A DNA stretch of 51,822 nucleotides from the NCBI GenBank assembly GCA_036260375.1, contig DASZZZ010000061.1, forward strand, positions 1 to 51,822, read 5' to 3'. Positions 1 through 9,113 of the stretch are shown here, piece after piece (position 1 is the first letter of the stretch; the number at the start of each line of letters is the position of its first letter). The notes under the pieces are model-generated. The model saw only the letters and a list, made by a program, of their open reading frames with translations, searched no databases and had not been told where the DNA came from. Made by a program: the position numbers and the translations under genes. Source of the stretch: DASZZZ01 sp036260375. GTDB taxonomy: Bacteria; Actinomycetota; CADDZG01; WHSQ01.

Positions 1-1252
1 CGGCCCGGCGCGAGCGGGCCCGGCGCAGCGCCGTGCGCCGCTCCCGGCGCCGGCGCGCGAGCGCCTCGAACGCGCCCTCGCGCGGCTCCGGCGCGGGCCG
101 GCCCTCCTGGCTCGCGACGTTCGTCAGGATCCCCATGGCCACGAGCGTGACCACGAGCGACGAGCCGCCGAACGACACGAGCGGAAGCGGCACGCCGGTG
201 ATCGGAAGCGACGCGGTCACCGCGCCCATGTTGACGATCGCCTGCAACGACACCCACGTCGTGATGCCAGCCGCGAGCAGCATCCCGAAGCGGTCGGGGG
301 CGTTGCGCGCGGCACGGACGCCGAGGTACGCGAGCAGCACGAACATGCCGAGGACGACGAGCGTGCCGACGACGCCGGTCTCCTCGCCGAAAATCGCGTA
401 TATGAAGTCGGTGTGCGCGTTCGGCACGTACGACCACTTCTGGCGGCTCGCCCCGAGCCCGACGCCGAACCACCCGCCCGAGCCGATCGCGATGAGCGAC
501 TGGATCGTCTGGTAGCCGGTGTTGAACGGGTCGGCCCACGGATCGAGGAACGCGAGGATGCGGTCGCGCCGGTAGCTCTCGCCGAACGCGGCGACGAGCG
601 CCGCGCCCGCGCCCACGGCCGTGACCGGGACGATGTGCCGCAGCGGCGCGCCGGCGACGAACAGCATGCCGATGCCGATGCCGCCGATCAGCAGCGTCGT
701 CCCGAGGTCGGGTTGCAGCATCACGAGCGCGGCGAGCATGCCGAGGGCCGGAACGAGCGGCACGAGCGTGTGCCCGAGCTCGCGGAACGTCGACTCCTTC
801 TTGCGCGCGAACACGTCGGCCGCGAACAGGATCAGCGCGAGCTTCGCGAGCTCCGACGGCTGCAGCGTGAACGGGCCCACGCCGATCCAGCGCGAGCTGC
901 CGCCGGCGGTGACCCCGACGCCGGGCACGAGCACCGCGGCGAGCAGCAGCACGACGACGGGGAGCGCGACGTAGCCGGCGCCGCGCAGCCGGTGGTAGTC
1001 GAGGCGCGCGGCGGCGACGAAGCCGACGAGGCCGACCGCGGCCCACACGAGCTGCTTGTTGAAGAACAGGAACGACGACCCGTAGGTGGCGAACGAGGAC
1101 ACCGAGCTCGCGGACAGGATCATGACGAGACCGAGCAGCACGAGCGCGGCGACGACGACGCCGACGAGCATGGCCGAGTGGCCGACGCGCGACGACGCGC
1201 GCGCGGGCGCCGCGCGGCCCCCCGCGCCGAGCGTCCCCTCGTGTGTCGCCAC
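1..1252 (-). CDS. ftsW: FtsW, peptidoglycan glycosyltransferase (3' end outside window)
   Basis: SEDS-family polytopic membrane protein that polymerises lipid II at the division septum together with FtsI. The reverse-strand reading frame is open from a GTG at 1252 to the window edge. It shows the RWI-x-G and QPSELAKL segments, FLDPWADPFNTGYQ, and the loop ending near NAHTDFIYAIFGEE, all typical of FtsW/RodA. The start codon overlaps the murD stop by one base (TAGTG), so it is the next gene of the dcw operon. The visible 417 codons nearly reach the family's usual length, so only the basic, Arg-rich C-terminal tail is probably cut. RodA is the alternative, but dcw context favours FtsW. Confidence 0.93.
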   Translation of the reverse strand, partial: MATHEGTLGAGGRAAPARASSRVGHSAMLVGVVVAALVLLGLVMILSASSVSSFATYGSSFLFFNKQLVWAAVGLVGFVAAARLDYHRLRGAGYVALPVVVLLLAAVLVPGVGVTAGGSSRWIGVGPFTLQPSELAKLALILFAADVFARKKESTFRELGHTLVPLVPALGMLAALVMLQPDLGTTLLIGGIGIGMLFVAGAPLRHIVPVTAVGAGAALVAAFGESYRRDRILAFLDPWADPFNTGYQTIQSLIAIGSGGWFGVGLGASRQKWSYVPNAHTDFIYAIFGEETGVVGTLVVLGMFVLLAYLGVRAARNAPDRFGMLLAAGITTWVSLQAIVNMGAVTASLPITGVPLPLVSFGGSSLVVTLVAMGILTNVASQEGRPAPEPREGAFEALARRRRERRTALRRARSRRA

Positions 1253-2610
1253 TATCCCTCCTTTGCGCCGGCGTCTTCGGTGATCGACGCGCGCACGGCG
1301 CGCGTGAAGTCGTCACCTCGGTGCGCGTAGCTTTCGTACATGTCCAGGCTCGCACATCCCGGTGACAGCAAGACGGATCCTCCGCGCACAGATCGCGCGC
1401 GCGCGGCGCGCACCGCGTCGTCCATCGTCGCGACGCGCTCGACCGGTACGAGATCGCCAAGCACGCGCTCGACCTCGGGCGCGGCCTCGCCGAGCGCGAC
1501 GACGGCGACGACGGGGGGCACGGCGGCGCGCAGGGGTGTCAGGTCGATGCCCTTGCTGCGTCCGCCCGCGATCAGCACGACGTCGCGCATGCCCTCGACC
1601 GCGACGACGGTCGCGTGCGGGTTCGTCGCCTTGGAGTCGTCGACGTAGCGGACGCCGCCGGACTCGGCGACGAGCTCGAGCCGGTGGCGCAGGGGCCGGA
1701 ACGCGCGCAGCGCGCGCCGCACGGCGCCCGGGTCGACGCCGTACTCGAGCGCGGCCCCGGCGGCCGCGACCGCGTCCTCGAGCCCTCCGACGCCGGGCAA
1801 CGACACGTCGCCGGTGGCGGCGACCTGCCGCCCCCGCCACACGACCGCGGTCCCTGACACGCCGATGCCGTCGCCGGGGGCGCGGCGCGCGGAGAACGGA
1901 GTCACGCGCGCCGCGGTGCGGGCCGCGACCTCCATCGCGCGCGCGTCGTCGAGGTTCGGCAGGAAGACGTCGTCGCGGCCCTGGTGTCGCACGACGCGCG
2001 CCTTGGCCTCGAAGTAATCCTCGAACGATCCGTGCCAGTCGATGTGGTCCTCGGCGACGTTGAGCAGCACCGCGACGCGCGCGTGGAAACGGTCGGTCGT
2101 CGCGAGCTGGAAGCTCGAGACCTCGAGCGCGATCGCGCCCCCGGCCGGGATGCGCTCGACGGCCTCGACGAGCGGCAGCCCGATGTTGCCGGCCGCGACC
2201 GACTTCACGCCGCCCTCGGCGAGCATCGCGGCGAGCAGGCTCGTCGTCGTCGTCTTGCCGTTGGTGCCCGTCACCGCGAGGAAGTCGCAGTCGGCGAGGC
2301 GGTACGCGAGCTCGATCTCGCTCATGAGCTCGACGCCGCGCGCCGCGAGCGCGCGCACGACCGGCGCGTCGGGCGGGATGCCGGGGCTCAACACGGCGAC
2401 GTCCGCGTCGAGCGCGTCGAGGTCGTGTCCCCCGGTCTCGACGTCGACGCCGCGCGCCCGCAGCGCCGCGGCGCGCTCCTCGACCGCCGGCGACGACGCG
2501 CCCTCGGTGACGCGCACGCGCGCGCCCAACTGCGCGAGCGCGGCGGCGGCCGCGGCGCCGCTGACGCCGAGCCCGACCACGACGACGCGGCGCGCCGACA
2601 GCTCGTTCAC
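1252..2610 (-). CDS. murD: MurD, UDP-MurNAc-L-alanine:D-glutamate ligase
   Basis: Cytoplasmic ATP-dependent ligase adding D-Glu to UDP-MurNAc-L-Ala. The 452-residue product starts with a Rossmann-like segment (VVVVGLGVSG, residues 9-18), then the Mur-ligase P-loop GTNGKT at 115-120, the central NVAEDHIDWH motif, and the C-terminal DDSKATNPHAT motif. The GTG start at 2610 lies within a 4-bp GTGA overlap with the mraY stop, which implies translational coupling. The frame stays open upstream of 2610, but that stretch is the reverse shadow of mraY. Length is normal for the family. Confidence 0.95.
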   Translation of the reverse strand: MNELSARRVVVVGLGVSGAAAAAALAQLGARVRVTEGASSPAVEERAAALRARGVDVETGGHDLDALDADVAVLSPGIPPDAPVVRALAARGVELMSEIELAYRLADCDFLAVTGTNGKTTTTSLLAAMLAEGGVKSVAAGNIGLPLVEAVERIPAGGAIALEVSSFQLATTDRFHARVAVLLNVAEDHIDWHGSFEDYFEAKARVVRHQGRDDVFLPNLDDARAMEVAARTAARVTPFSARRAPGDGIGVSGTAVVWRGRQVAATGDVSLPGVGGLEDAVAAAGAALEYGVDPGAVRRALRAFRPLRHRLELVAESGGVRYVDDSKATNPHATVVAVEGMRDVVLIAGGRSKGIDLTPLRAAVPPVVAVVALGEAAPEVERVLGDLVPVERVATMDDAVRAARARSVRGGSVLLSPGCASLDMYESYAHRGDDFTRAVRASITEDAGAKEG

Positions 2611-3650
2611 CGCAACCCTCCCTTGGACAGGAAGTCGGCGTAGAAGAGCCCGATGCCGAACGCGACCGAGAGGCCGGACAGCACCCAGAACCTCACGATG
2701 ACGGTGAACTCGGCCCATCCCGCTAGCTCGAAGTGGTGGTGTATCGGAGCCATGAGGAACAGGCGCCGGCCCGTCCGCTTGAACACTGCGACCTGCGCGA
2801 TCACCGAGAGCGTCTCGACCACGTAGAGGCCGCCGAGCACGAGCAGCAACAGCTGCGTGTTGAGCAGCACCGCGAGCACGGCCATCGCGCCGCCGAGCAT
2901 GAGCGAGCCCGTGTCGCCCATGAAGATGCGGGCGGGGGCGGTGTTCCACCACAGGAAGCCGGCGCACGCGCCGAACAGGGCTGCCGCCACGATGGCGAGC
3001 TCGAAGGGGTCCGATCCGGTCGCGCGCCACTCGTAGAACGCCGGGTGGCGGAACTGCCAGAACGCCACGACGACGAACGCGGCGAGCACCTGCGCGGACG
3101 AGCCGACCGCGAGACCGTCCATGCCGTCGGTGAGGTTCACTCCGTTCGACGACGCCGCGATCATGAGGAACACCCACACGTAGAACAGGATGCCGAGGTC
3201 GAGCTTCGTCGAGCGGAAGAACGACACGTCGGTGCCGATGCCGACGACCTCGACCGCCAGCAAAGTGAAGACGAGCGCGATCACGAGCTGTCCGACGAAC
3301 TTCGCCCGGCTGTGCAGGCCGAGCGAGCGCGACTTGTAGATCTTGATGAAGTCGTCCACGAACCCGAGCAGCCCGAGCGCGAGGATCGCCCCGATCGCGA
3401 GCACGCCGCTGTCGCGCAACGGGATCACGCCGCCGCGCCCGACGTGGCCGGCGAGATACCCGAGCAGCGTCGCGGAGAGGATGACGAGCCCGCCCATCGT
3501 TGGCGTGCCGCGCTTCTCGTAGTGGGCCTTCGGGCCCTCCTCGCGGATGAGCTGCCCCCAGCCGCGCTTGCGGAAGCGCTTGACCGCGACGGGCGTCCCC
3601 AGCAGGCTCACGACGAGCGCGACGAGACCCGCCACCATGATGTTGGTCAC
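2607..3650 (-). CDS. mraY: MraY, phospho-N-acetylmuramoyl-pentapeptide transferase
   Basis: Integral membrane enzyme that transfers phospho-MurNAc-pentapeptide to undecaprenyl phosphate, giving lipid I. The 347-residue product has about ten hydrophobic segments. Family motifs are HYEKRGTPTMGG near the N-terminus, the FVDDF aspartates, NLTDGMDGLA, FMGDTGSL, and the histidine cluster APIHHHFE near the C-terminus. The GTG start at 3650 overlaps the murE stop (GTGA). Elsewhere murF normally lies between murE and mraY; here the two genes touch. Confidence 0.96.
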   Translation of the reverse strand: MTNIMVAGLVALVVSLLGTPVAVKRFRKRGWGQLIREEGPKAHYEKRGTPTMGGLVILSATLLGYLAGHVGRGGVIPLRDSGVLAIGAILALGLLGFVDDFIKIYKSRSLGLHSRAKFVGQLVIALVFTLLAVEVVGIGTDVSFFRSTKLDLGILFYVWVFLMIAASSNGVNLTDGMDGLAVGSSAQVLAAFVVVAFWQFRHPAFYEWRATGSDPFELAIVAAALFGACAGFLWWNTAPARIFMGDTGSLMLGGAMAVLAVLLNTQLLLLVLGGLYVVETLSVIAQVAVFKRTGRRLFLMAPIHHHFELAGWAEFTVIVRFWVLSGLSVAFGIGLFYADFLSKGGLR

Positions 3651-5152
3651 TCGTCGCGACCCCAGCCGAGCTCCGCGAGCGCGGCGCGCGCCGCGTCGCG
3701 GTCGTCGAACGGGACGACGACGTCGCCGATCTCCTGTCCGGTCTCGTGGCCCTTGCCGGCGACCAGCACGACGTCGCCCGGACGCGCGCGCCGCAGCGCG
3801 ACCGATATCGCCTCGCTTCGATCCAGCACCACCGCGTCGGGGCCCTCGGCGCGCGTCGCGACGATGCCCTCGACGACCTCGCCGGCGATCGCCTCGGGCG
3901 GCTCGTGGCGCGGGTTGTCCGACGTCACGACGACGATGTCCGCGGCGCGCGCCGCGGCCGCGCCCATCAGCGGCCGCTTGCCCCGGTCCCGTCCGCCACC
4001 GCAGCCGAACACGCACACGACGCGGCCCCCGTCGCGGCCCGCGAGCTCGCGCGCCGCGTGCAGCGCGCTCTCGAGCGACCCGGGCGTGTGCGCGTAGTCG
4101 ACGACGACCGCGAACGGCTGCCCCGCGTCGACGCGCTCGAAGCGACCGGGCACCGCGTCGAGCGCGGCGATCCCGGCCGCGACGTCGGCGAGGCCGAGAC
4201 CCGCGCTTGACGCGACCGCGGCCGCGGCGAGGCAGTTGCTGACGTTGAACGCGCCGGCGAGAGTCGTCGTGACGTCGACGTCGCCGCGACGCGTCGACAG
4301 CACGAACTCGCTGCCCGACGGGCGCAGAGTGACGTCGGTCGCGCGCACGTCGGCGTCCGGCGACGTCCCGAACGCGACGAACGGGACCTCGGCCGTCTCG
4401 GCGAGCTTGCGGCCGTAGGGATCGTCGACGTTGGCCGCGCCGGTCTCCACGCGCCCGGGGCGGAACAACGAGCGCTTGGCCTCGAAGTAGGACGACATGT
4501 CGCCGTGGAAGTCGAGATGGTCCTGCGACAGGTTCGTGAACGCCGCGGCGCGAAAGCGGATCCCCTCGACGCGATGGAGCGCGAGCGCGTGCGACGTCAC
4601 CTCCATCGCGACCGCGTCGACGCCGGCCGCGACCATCTCCGCGAACAGGGCCTGGAGATCGAGCGACTCCGGCGTCGTGCGGACGCCGCGTCTCGTCGCG
4701 CCGGCGACGCGGGTCTCGATCGTCCCGACGAGCCCCGTCGTACGTCCGCTCGTGCGCAGCATCGACTCGAGCAGGAAGGCCGTCGTCGTCTTGCCGTTCG
4801 TGCCGGTGACGCCGAGCATCGCCATCTGCTCGGCAGGGCGCCCGTAGAACTCGGCCCCCACGCGCGCCATCGCCCGCCGGACGTCGGCGACCACGACCTG
4901 CGGCGCGTCGCCGTCGACCGGGCGCTCGACGCACAGCGCCGCGGCGCCCGCCGCGAGCGCGTGCGGCGCGAAGCGGTGCCCGTCGGCGGTCCCGCCCGGG
5001 ACGCAGAAGAAGAGGTCGCCCGGCCGCACCGCGCGCGAGTCGAAGGCGACGCCCGACACGGGGGTCGCCGGATCGCCTCGGAGGCGCACGAAGAGGTCTC
5101 CGGCGGCGCGGGCGAGATCGCCGACTGCGCGCGCCGGCGCCGGCCTCGACAT
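3647..5152 (-). CDS. murE: MurE, UDP-MurNAc-tripeptide synthetase (meso-DAP type)
   Basis: Cytoplasmic ligase that adds the third stem-peptide residue. The 501-residue product carries the P-loop TGTNGKTT at about 116-123, the substrate-binding TTPESL and NLSQDHLDFH segments, the carbamylated-lysine region, and DNPRHE near residue 400. In known MurE enzymes DNPR is the signature for meso-diaminopimelate rather than lysine, so a DAP-type wall is inferred. I chose the ATG at 5152, 10 bp after the ftsI stop. An in-frame ATG at 5185 inside ftsI is possible, and neither has a strong Shine-Dalgarno. Confidence 0.94.
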   Translation of the reverse strand: MSRPAPARAVGDLARAAGDLFVRLRGDPATPVSGVAFDSRAVRPGDLFFCVPGGTADGHRFAPHALAAGAAALCVERPVDGDAPQVVVADVRRAMARVGAEFYGRPAEQMAMLGVTGTNGKTTTAFLLESMLRTSGRTTGLVGTIETRVAGATRRGVRTTPESLDLQALFAEMVAAGVDAVAMEVTSHALALHRVEGIRFRAAAFTNLSQDHLDFHGDMSSYFEAKRSLFRPGRVETGAANVDDPYGRKLAETAEVPFVAFGTSPDADVRATDVTLRPSGSEFVLSTRRGDVDVTTTLAGAFNVSNCLAAAAVASSAGLGLADVAAGIAALDAVPGRFERVDAGQPFAVVVDYAHTPGSLESALHAARELAGRDGGRVVCVFGCGGGRDRGKRPLMGAAAARAADIVVVTSDNPRHEPPEAIAGEVVEGIVATRAEGPDAVVLDRSEAISVALRRARPGDVVLVAGKGHETGQEIGDVVVPFDDRDAARAALAELGWGRDE

Positions 5153-5162
5153 GCGCCCGATG

Positions 5163-6992
5163 CTAGTCGTGGATCTGGCCGGCATCGACCTGCGACTCCT
5201 CGATCAGCTGCGCCGCCTCGGCGGCGTCGCCGGTCGGCGTGACCCCGAGGTGACGCAGCGCGTAGCCGACGATCGTGCGGAACGTCGGCGCCGCGGTCGC
5301 GCCGCCCCAGATCGGGTCCGGGTCGTCTAGGACGACGAGGGCGGCGAGCTCGGGCCGCTTCGCCGGCACGACGCCGCCGAACGACGCGACGTAGGAGTCG
5401 CCGTAGCCGCCCGCCTCGGGCTTCTGCGCGGTGCCGGTCTTGCCCGCGACGGCGTAGCCGGGGATGCGCGCCTCGGTCCCGGTCCCGTTCTCGACGACGC
5501 CGGCGAGGATGTCGCGCATCGCGCGCGCCGTCTCGGGCGACACGACGCGGTGCGCCTCGCCGGGCCCCGACGCGACCGGACGCCCGCGCGCCGCCGTGAT
5601 CGCGTGCACGAGCTTGGGCTCGACCCACACGCCGTCGTTGGCGAGCGTCGCGAACGCCATGACCATCTGCAGCGGCGTCACCGCCACGCCCTGGCCGATC
5701 GGAAGGTTCGCGATCGTCGAGCCGGACCAGTCGGCGCGATCGAGGACGATGCCGGGCGACTCGCCCGGGAAGTCGAGCCCCGTCGGACGTCCGAACCCGA
5801 ACTTGCGCATGTAGTGGTCGAGGCGCGCCCCGCCGAGCTCGAGCCCGATCTTGACCGTGCCGACGTTGGACGACTGCTCGATGATCTCGCGCACCGTCAT
5901 CGGCACGGTGCCGTGGCTGTGCGAGTCGTGGATCACGCGGTCGGCGTACGGCAGCGCGTACGGCACCGTCAACGTCGTCTGCGGCGTGACGACGCCGTCC
6001 TCGAGCGCCGCCGCCGCGGTCACGATCTTGTACACGGAGCCGGGCTCGTACGCGTCCGTGAACGCACGGTTGCGCCGTTCGTCGTCGCTCGCGTCGGAGA
6101 ACTCGTTGGGGTCGAACGACGGCACGTTCGCGACCGCGAGGATCTCGCCGGACGACGGACGCACGATGATCGCGGTCCCCCAGTTCGCGTGGTAGCGCTG
6201 CACCGCCTGCGCGAGCGCGGTCTCGGTGAAGAGCTGCAGCTCCTTGTCGATCGTCAGGTAGATCGAGCGCCCCTGACGCGCGCGCTCGTACTCGAAGCGC
6301 GCCTGCGGCAACGGCCGGCCCGCGGGGTCCTGCTCGAGCACCATGCGACCGGGGCGGCCGCGCAGGAGCTCGTCGTACTGCTGCTCGACCCCCGCGAGCG
6401 CGTCGCCCTCCACGTTGACGAAGCCGAGGACGTGCGACGCGACGCGCGCCGCGGGATAGAGACGCTTCGGCTCGTCCTCGAGGTACACGCCCGGCACGGC
6501 GAGCTCCTCCACCTTCGCGGCGACGTCGGGGTCGACCTGGCGCGCGAGGTACTCGAAACGGTCGCCCGGCACCGCGCCGCGCAGACGCTCCGCGAGCGCC
6601 GCCGCGCGCACGCCGAGCACCGGCGCGAGACGGCGCGCCGCGGCCGACGGGCTCTCGACGAGCGCGGGGTCGGCGAAGACCGTCTTGAGGTCGACCGAGA
6701 TCGCGAGGCGCTCGCCGTTGCGGTCGAAGATCGTCCCGCGCCGCGCCGGGAACTCGACCTCGCGCTGGCGCTGCTGCGCCGCGAGGCGCGCGTACGCGGG
6801 TGACTCGAGCACCTGGAGGACGACGAGGCGCGCCGCCATCGCGCCGAAGAGCAGCATCAGGATGACGAACGTGGCGACGAGACGGCGCGGCGAGCGCGAC
6901 GCCGGGGGGCGCGCGCGGCGCGTAGCAGAAGGGGCCGACCGAAGACGGGCCGACCCCCTGCGAGCCTGGTTCGAGCTGCGCCGGCCGTCCAC
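5163..6992 (-). CDS. ftsI: FtsI (PBP3), septal peptidoglycan transpeptidase
   Basis: Class B penicillin-binding protein of 609 residues. A short basic cytoplasmic tail is followed by one membrane segment (about residues 38-60), then a dimerisation domain with RRGTIFDRNG, then the transpeptidase domain. Catalytic motifs are SVYK (S319, K322), SSN in the IIEQSSNVG segment, and KTGTAQKP. There is no PASTA domain. The GTG start at 6992 overlaps the ftsL stop by one base. It works with FtsW, whose gene lies four genes downstream in the same operon. Confidence 0.95.
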   Translation of the reverse strand: MDGRRSSNQARRGSARLRSAPSATRRARPPASRSPRRLVATFVILMLLFGAMAARLVVLQVLESPAYARLAAQQRQREVEFPARRGTIFDRNGERLAISVDLKTVFADPALVESPSAAARRLAPVLGVRAAALAERLRGAVPGDRFEYLARQVDPDVAAKVEELAVPGVYLEDEPKRLYPAARVASHVLGFVNVEGDALAGVEQQYDELLRGRPGRMVLEQDPAGRPLPQARFEYERARQGRSIYLTIDKELQLFTETALAQAVQRYHANWGTAIIVRPSSGEILAVANVPSFDPNEFSDASDDERRNRAFTDAYEPGSVYKIVTAAAALEDGVVTPQTTLTVPYALPYADRVIHDSHSHGTVPMTVREIIEQSSNVGTVKIGLELGGARLDHYMRKFGFGRPTGLDFPGESPGIVLDRADWSGSTIANLPIGQGVAVTPLQMVMAFATLANDGVWVEPKLVHAITAARGRPVASGPGEAHRVVSPETARAMRDILAGVVENGTGTEARIPGYAVAGKTGTAQKPEAGGYGDSYVASFGGVVPAKRPELAALVVLDDPDPIWGGATAAPTFRTIVGYALRHLGVTPTGDAAEAAQLIEESQVDAGQIHD

Positions 6993-7471
6993 TACGGCGA
7001 CTCCTCCGCGGCGGGGGCGCCCGCGGCCTCGGCGCCGGTCTCGGGCGGCGCGTCGGGGGCCGCGTCGGCGAGTGCGCGGCGCTCGGCGTGGGTGCGCACG
7101 TCGGCGACCACGAACTGCAGCACGCCCGGGCGCGGCTCGACCATGCCGAGGCGCTCGCGCGCGAAACGCTCGATGCGCTCCGGGCTCTCGAGCCCGGCGA
7201 TCTCGAGCATGAGGCGCTCGTGACGCTCCTCGGCCTGCACGAGCCGGTGCCGGATACGCGCCAGCCGGAACGCGGACTGCGCGAGCACGACTTGCTCGAG
7301 CAGCACGCCGAACACGATCGCGAGCGCGCAGATGCCGGCGAGGATCGCGAGGGGCGCGACGCGGCGGCCGTCGCCGCGCCGGATCAGGTTGCGAGACCTG
7401 CGGCGGACGACGCGCAGCGGCGCCTCGGGCGCGGGACGCGACGGCGCGCGCGCCGGTGCCGGCCGCGTCAC
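6992..7471 (-). CDS. ftsL: FtsL-like septum formation protein
   Basis: Small bitopic division protein of 159 residues. It has an Arg/Pro-rich cytoplasmic N-terminus, one hydrophobic segment (LAILAGICALAIVFGVLL), then a heptad-like coiled coil rich in Arg/Glu (RLARIRHRLVQAEERHERL), and an Ala/Pro/Glu-rich C-terminus. The sequence itself is poorly conserved; the assignment rests on topology and the position between rsmH and ftsI. The GTG start at 7471 is within a GTGA overlap with the rsmH stop. In other bacteria FtsL partners with FtsB/DivIC and FtsQ to activate FtsWI. Confidence 0.82.
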   Translation of the reverse strand: MTRPAPARAPSRPAPEAPLRVVRRRSRNLIRRGDGRRVAPLAILAGICALAIVFGVLLEQVVLAQSAFRLARIRHRLVQAEERHERLMLEIAGLESPERIERFARERLGMVEPRPGVLQFVVADVRTHAERRALADAAPDAPPETGAEAAGAPAAEESP

Positions 7472-8418
7472 GGACGCGCCTCCGGTGCCTCGACGCGCAG
7501 CCGCTCCGCGGCGCGCAGACGCGCCGACGACGCGCGCGGGTTGCGCGCGACCTCGTGCGCGCCCGGGCGCACGGGGCGGCGCGTCACGACGCGCACGCGC
7601 GCATGGGCGCCGCAGCTGCACACCGGGAAGTCGGGCGGGCACACGCACCCGTCGGCCTCCCGCGCGAAGAAGCGCTTGACGATGCGGTCCTCGAGCGAGT
7701 GATACGAGACGACGACCGCGCGGCCCCCGGGCTCCAACGCGTCGACCGCGTGCGGCAGCGCGCGCTCGAGCGCTCCGAGCTCGTCGTTGACCTCGATGCG
7801 GATCGCCTGGAACGTGCGGCGCGCGGGATGGGGGCCGGTGCGGCGGGTCGCGGCGGGGATCGCGTCGCGCACGACGTCGGCCAGGTGGGCGGTGTCGCGC
7901 ACGGGGCGCGCGGCGACGATCGCGCGCGTCACCCGCCGCGCGAACCTCTCCTCGCCGTAGGTACGTATCACGCGCTCCAGCGCGGGCCCCTCGTAACGGT
8001 TCACGACGTCGTCGGCCGAGAGTCGCTGCTCGGGATCCATTCGCATGTCGAGCGGCCCTCCGGCGCGGTAGCCGAACCCGCGGCGCGCGTCGTCGAGCTG
8101 GGGGGACGAAACTCCAAGGTCGAGAAGGACTCCGCGAACCGGCGCAGCCCCGAGTCGTTCCAGAACGGACGCGAGGTTCGTGAAGTCGTCACGAACGAGC
8201 CGTATGCGGTCCGAGTACGCGGCGAGACGGGACCGACTCTCCTCCAGCGCGTCGGGGTCGCGGTCGATGCCGACGAGGGACGCGCGCGGTGCCGCGTCGA
8301 GAAGGGCGCGCGCGTGGCCACCCCTGCCGAGCGTTCCGTCGACGACGACTCCGCCTCCGTCGAGGGCCGGCCGGAGGAGCTCGACGACCTCTCGGGCGAG
8401 GACCGGCTCGTGCTCCAC
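7468..8418 (-). CDS. rsmH: RsmH (MraW), 16S rRNA C1402 N4-methyltransferase
   Basis: SAM-dependent methyltransferase acting on the ribosomal P-site decoding region. The 316-residue product begins HEPVLAREVVELL and has the SAM-binding GTLGRGGHARALL at about 28-40, LLDLGVSSPQLD, the GPLDMRMD segment, and the C-terminal SYHSLEDRIVKRFF motif. A small Cys-bearing insertion (CVCPPDFPVCSCG) is common in the family. The GTG start at 8418 is preceded by GGAG at a 5-nt spacing. A 13-bp gap separates it from a small upstream ORF. Confidence 0.95.
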   Translation of the reverse strand: MEHEPVLAREVVELLRPALDGGGVVVDGTLGRGGHARALLDAAPRASLVGIDRDPDALEESRSRLAAYSDRIRLVRDDFTNLASVLERLGAAPVRGVLLDLGVSSPQLDDARRGFGYRAGGPLDMRMDPEQRLSADDVVNRYEGPALERVIRTYGEERFARRVTRAIVAARPVRDTAHLADVVRDAIPAATRRTGPHPARRTFQAIRIEVNDELGALERALPHAVDALEPGGRAVVVSYHSLEDRIVKRFFAREADGCVCPPDFPVCSCGAHARVRVVTRRPVRPGAHEVARNPRASSARLRAAERLRVEAPEARP

Positions 8419-8431
8419 TCGATCTCCACGT

Positions 8432-8572
8432 CTAGCGTCCCAGCGCGCGCGTCGCGATCGCCAGCATCCCCAGGACGCCTCCCGTGAACGAGCCGGTGAG
8501 GGCGAGCAGGAGGAGGCTCTGGCCGACCTCGCGTCCGAGCCCGCTCCGGCGGACCGCGGTGGTCACCTTCAT
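8432..8572 (-). CDS. Small membrane protein between mraZ and rsmH (unrecognised)
   Basis: A 46-codon ORF starting MKVTTAVRRSGLGREVGQ, followed by a hydrophobic stretch of about 25 residues (SLLLLALTGSFTGGVLGMLA) and a short basic end. The ATG at 8572 is preceded by AAGGGAG at suitable spacing. The ORF fits snugly between the mraZ stop (8589) and the rsmH start (8418), with 16- and 13-bp gaps. One membrane helix with the N-terminus inside is predicted from the positive charges. I recognise no family, and its size makes it easy for gene callers to miss. A division-related role is inference from position only. Confidence 0.6.
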   Translation of the reverse strand: MKVTTAVRRSGLGREVGQSLLLLALTGSFTGGVLGMLAIATRALGR

Positions 8573-8588
8573 GCTCCGGCTCCCTTCA

Positions 8589-9020
8589 CTAGAAGCTCAG
8601 CTCCTGCGCCAGCTCGTCGAGGCGTCCCTCTTCGACCTTCGCCTGCTCGTCCTGCCACCGCTGCGGGCTCCAGATCTCGCCGTGGTCGAGCGCTCCGATC
8701 ACGACCGCGTCGCGCTCGATCCCCGCCCACGAGCGCAGCTTGGCCGGCACGCCGATGCGGCCCTGGCGGTCGACCGCGTCCTGGTGCGCGCTCGCCGCGA
8801 TCGCCCTCACCACGGAGCGGGCGCTCGCGCTGCTGCGCCCCTGCTCGAGCAGGCTCTGCTCGAAGCTGCGCCACCCGGGCCCGGACCACATGGCGATGCA
8901 GCCGTTGAGCCACCGGGTGAGCACGACGCGGTCGTCCTCGAGCTCGTCGCGGATGCGCGACGGGACGATCAGCCGGCCCTTCGCGTCGATCGTGTGCCGG
9001 AACTCCCCGGTGAACGACAA
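8589..9020 (-). CDS. mraZ: MraZ, transcriptional regulator of the division/cell-wall cluster
   Basis: AbrB-fold DNA-binding protein that in other bacteria forms ring oligomers and represses its own operon. The 143-residue product has the two tandem MraZ repeats: TGEFRHTIDAKGRLIVPSR at the N-terminus and VDRQGRIGVPAKLRSWA in the second half. I chose the TTG at 9020 because it gives the family-typical start just before FTGEFRHT and is preceded by AAGGGAG. The frame is open further upstream, but that portion overlaps the operator region. It is the first gene of the operon. Confidence 0.92.
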   Translation of the reverse strand: MSFTGEFRHTIDAKGRLIVPSRIRDELEDDRVVLTRWLNGCIAMWSGPGWRSFEQSLLEQGRSSASARSVVRAIAASAHQDAVDRQGRIGVPAKLRSWAGIERDAVVIGALDHGEIWSPQRWQDEQAKVEEGRLDELAQELSF

Positions 9021-9076
9021 CCCGCTCCCTTGCTCTCGAGGCCCCCGTGAGCGCCGAGAAGTGGCTCTCCCATGTT

Positions 9077-9113
9077 CACCACTTCCCTCCACTTCGCGCC
9101 ACTTCGGCGCCAC
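9077..9113 (-). promoter_or_regulatory. Four MraZ boxes upstream of mraZ
   Basis: Read on the minus strand there are four direct repeats GTGGCG, GTGGCG, GTGGAG and GTGGTG. On the plus strand they occupy 9108-9113, 9097-9102, 9087-9092 and 9077-9082. The steps are 11, 10 and 10 bp, about one helical turn each. Known MraZ operators are GTGG-type hexamers repeated every 10 bp. The most upstream box overlaps the -10 element, so repression by blocking RNA polymerase is the natural inference. Confidence 0.8.

Noticed and set aside
3647..5152. Hidden murF domain fused to murE
   Set aside because: The product is 501 residues with one Mur-ligase P-loop, normal for MurE alone.
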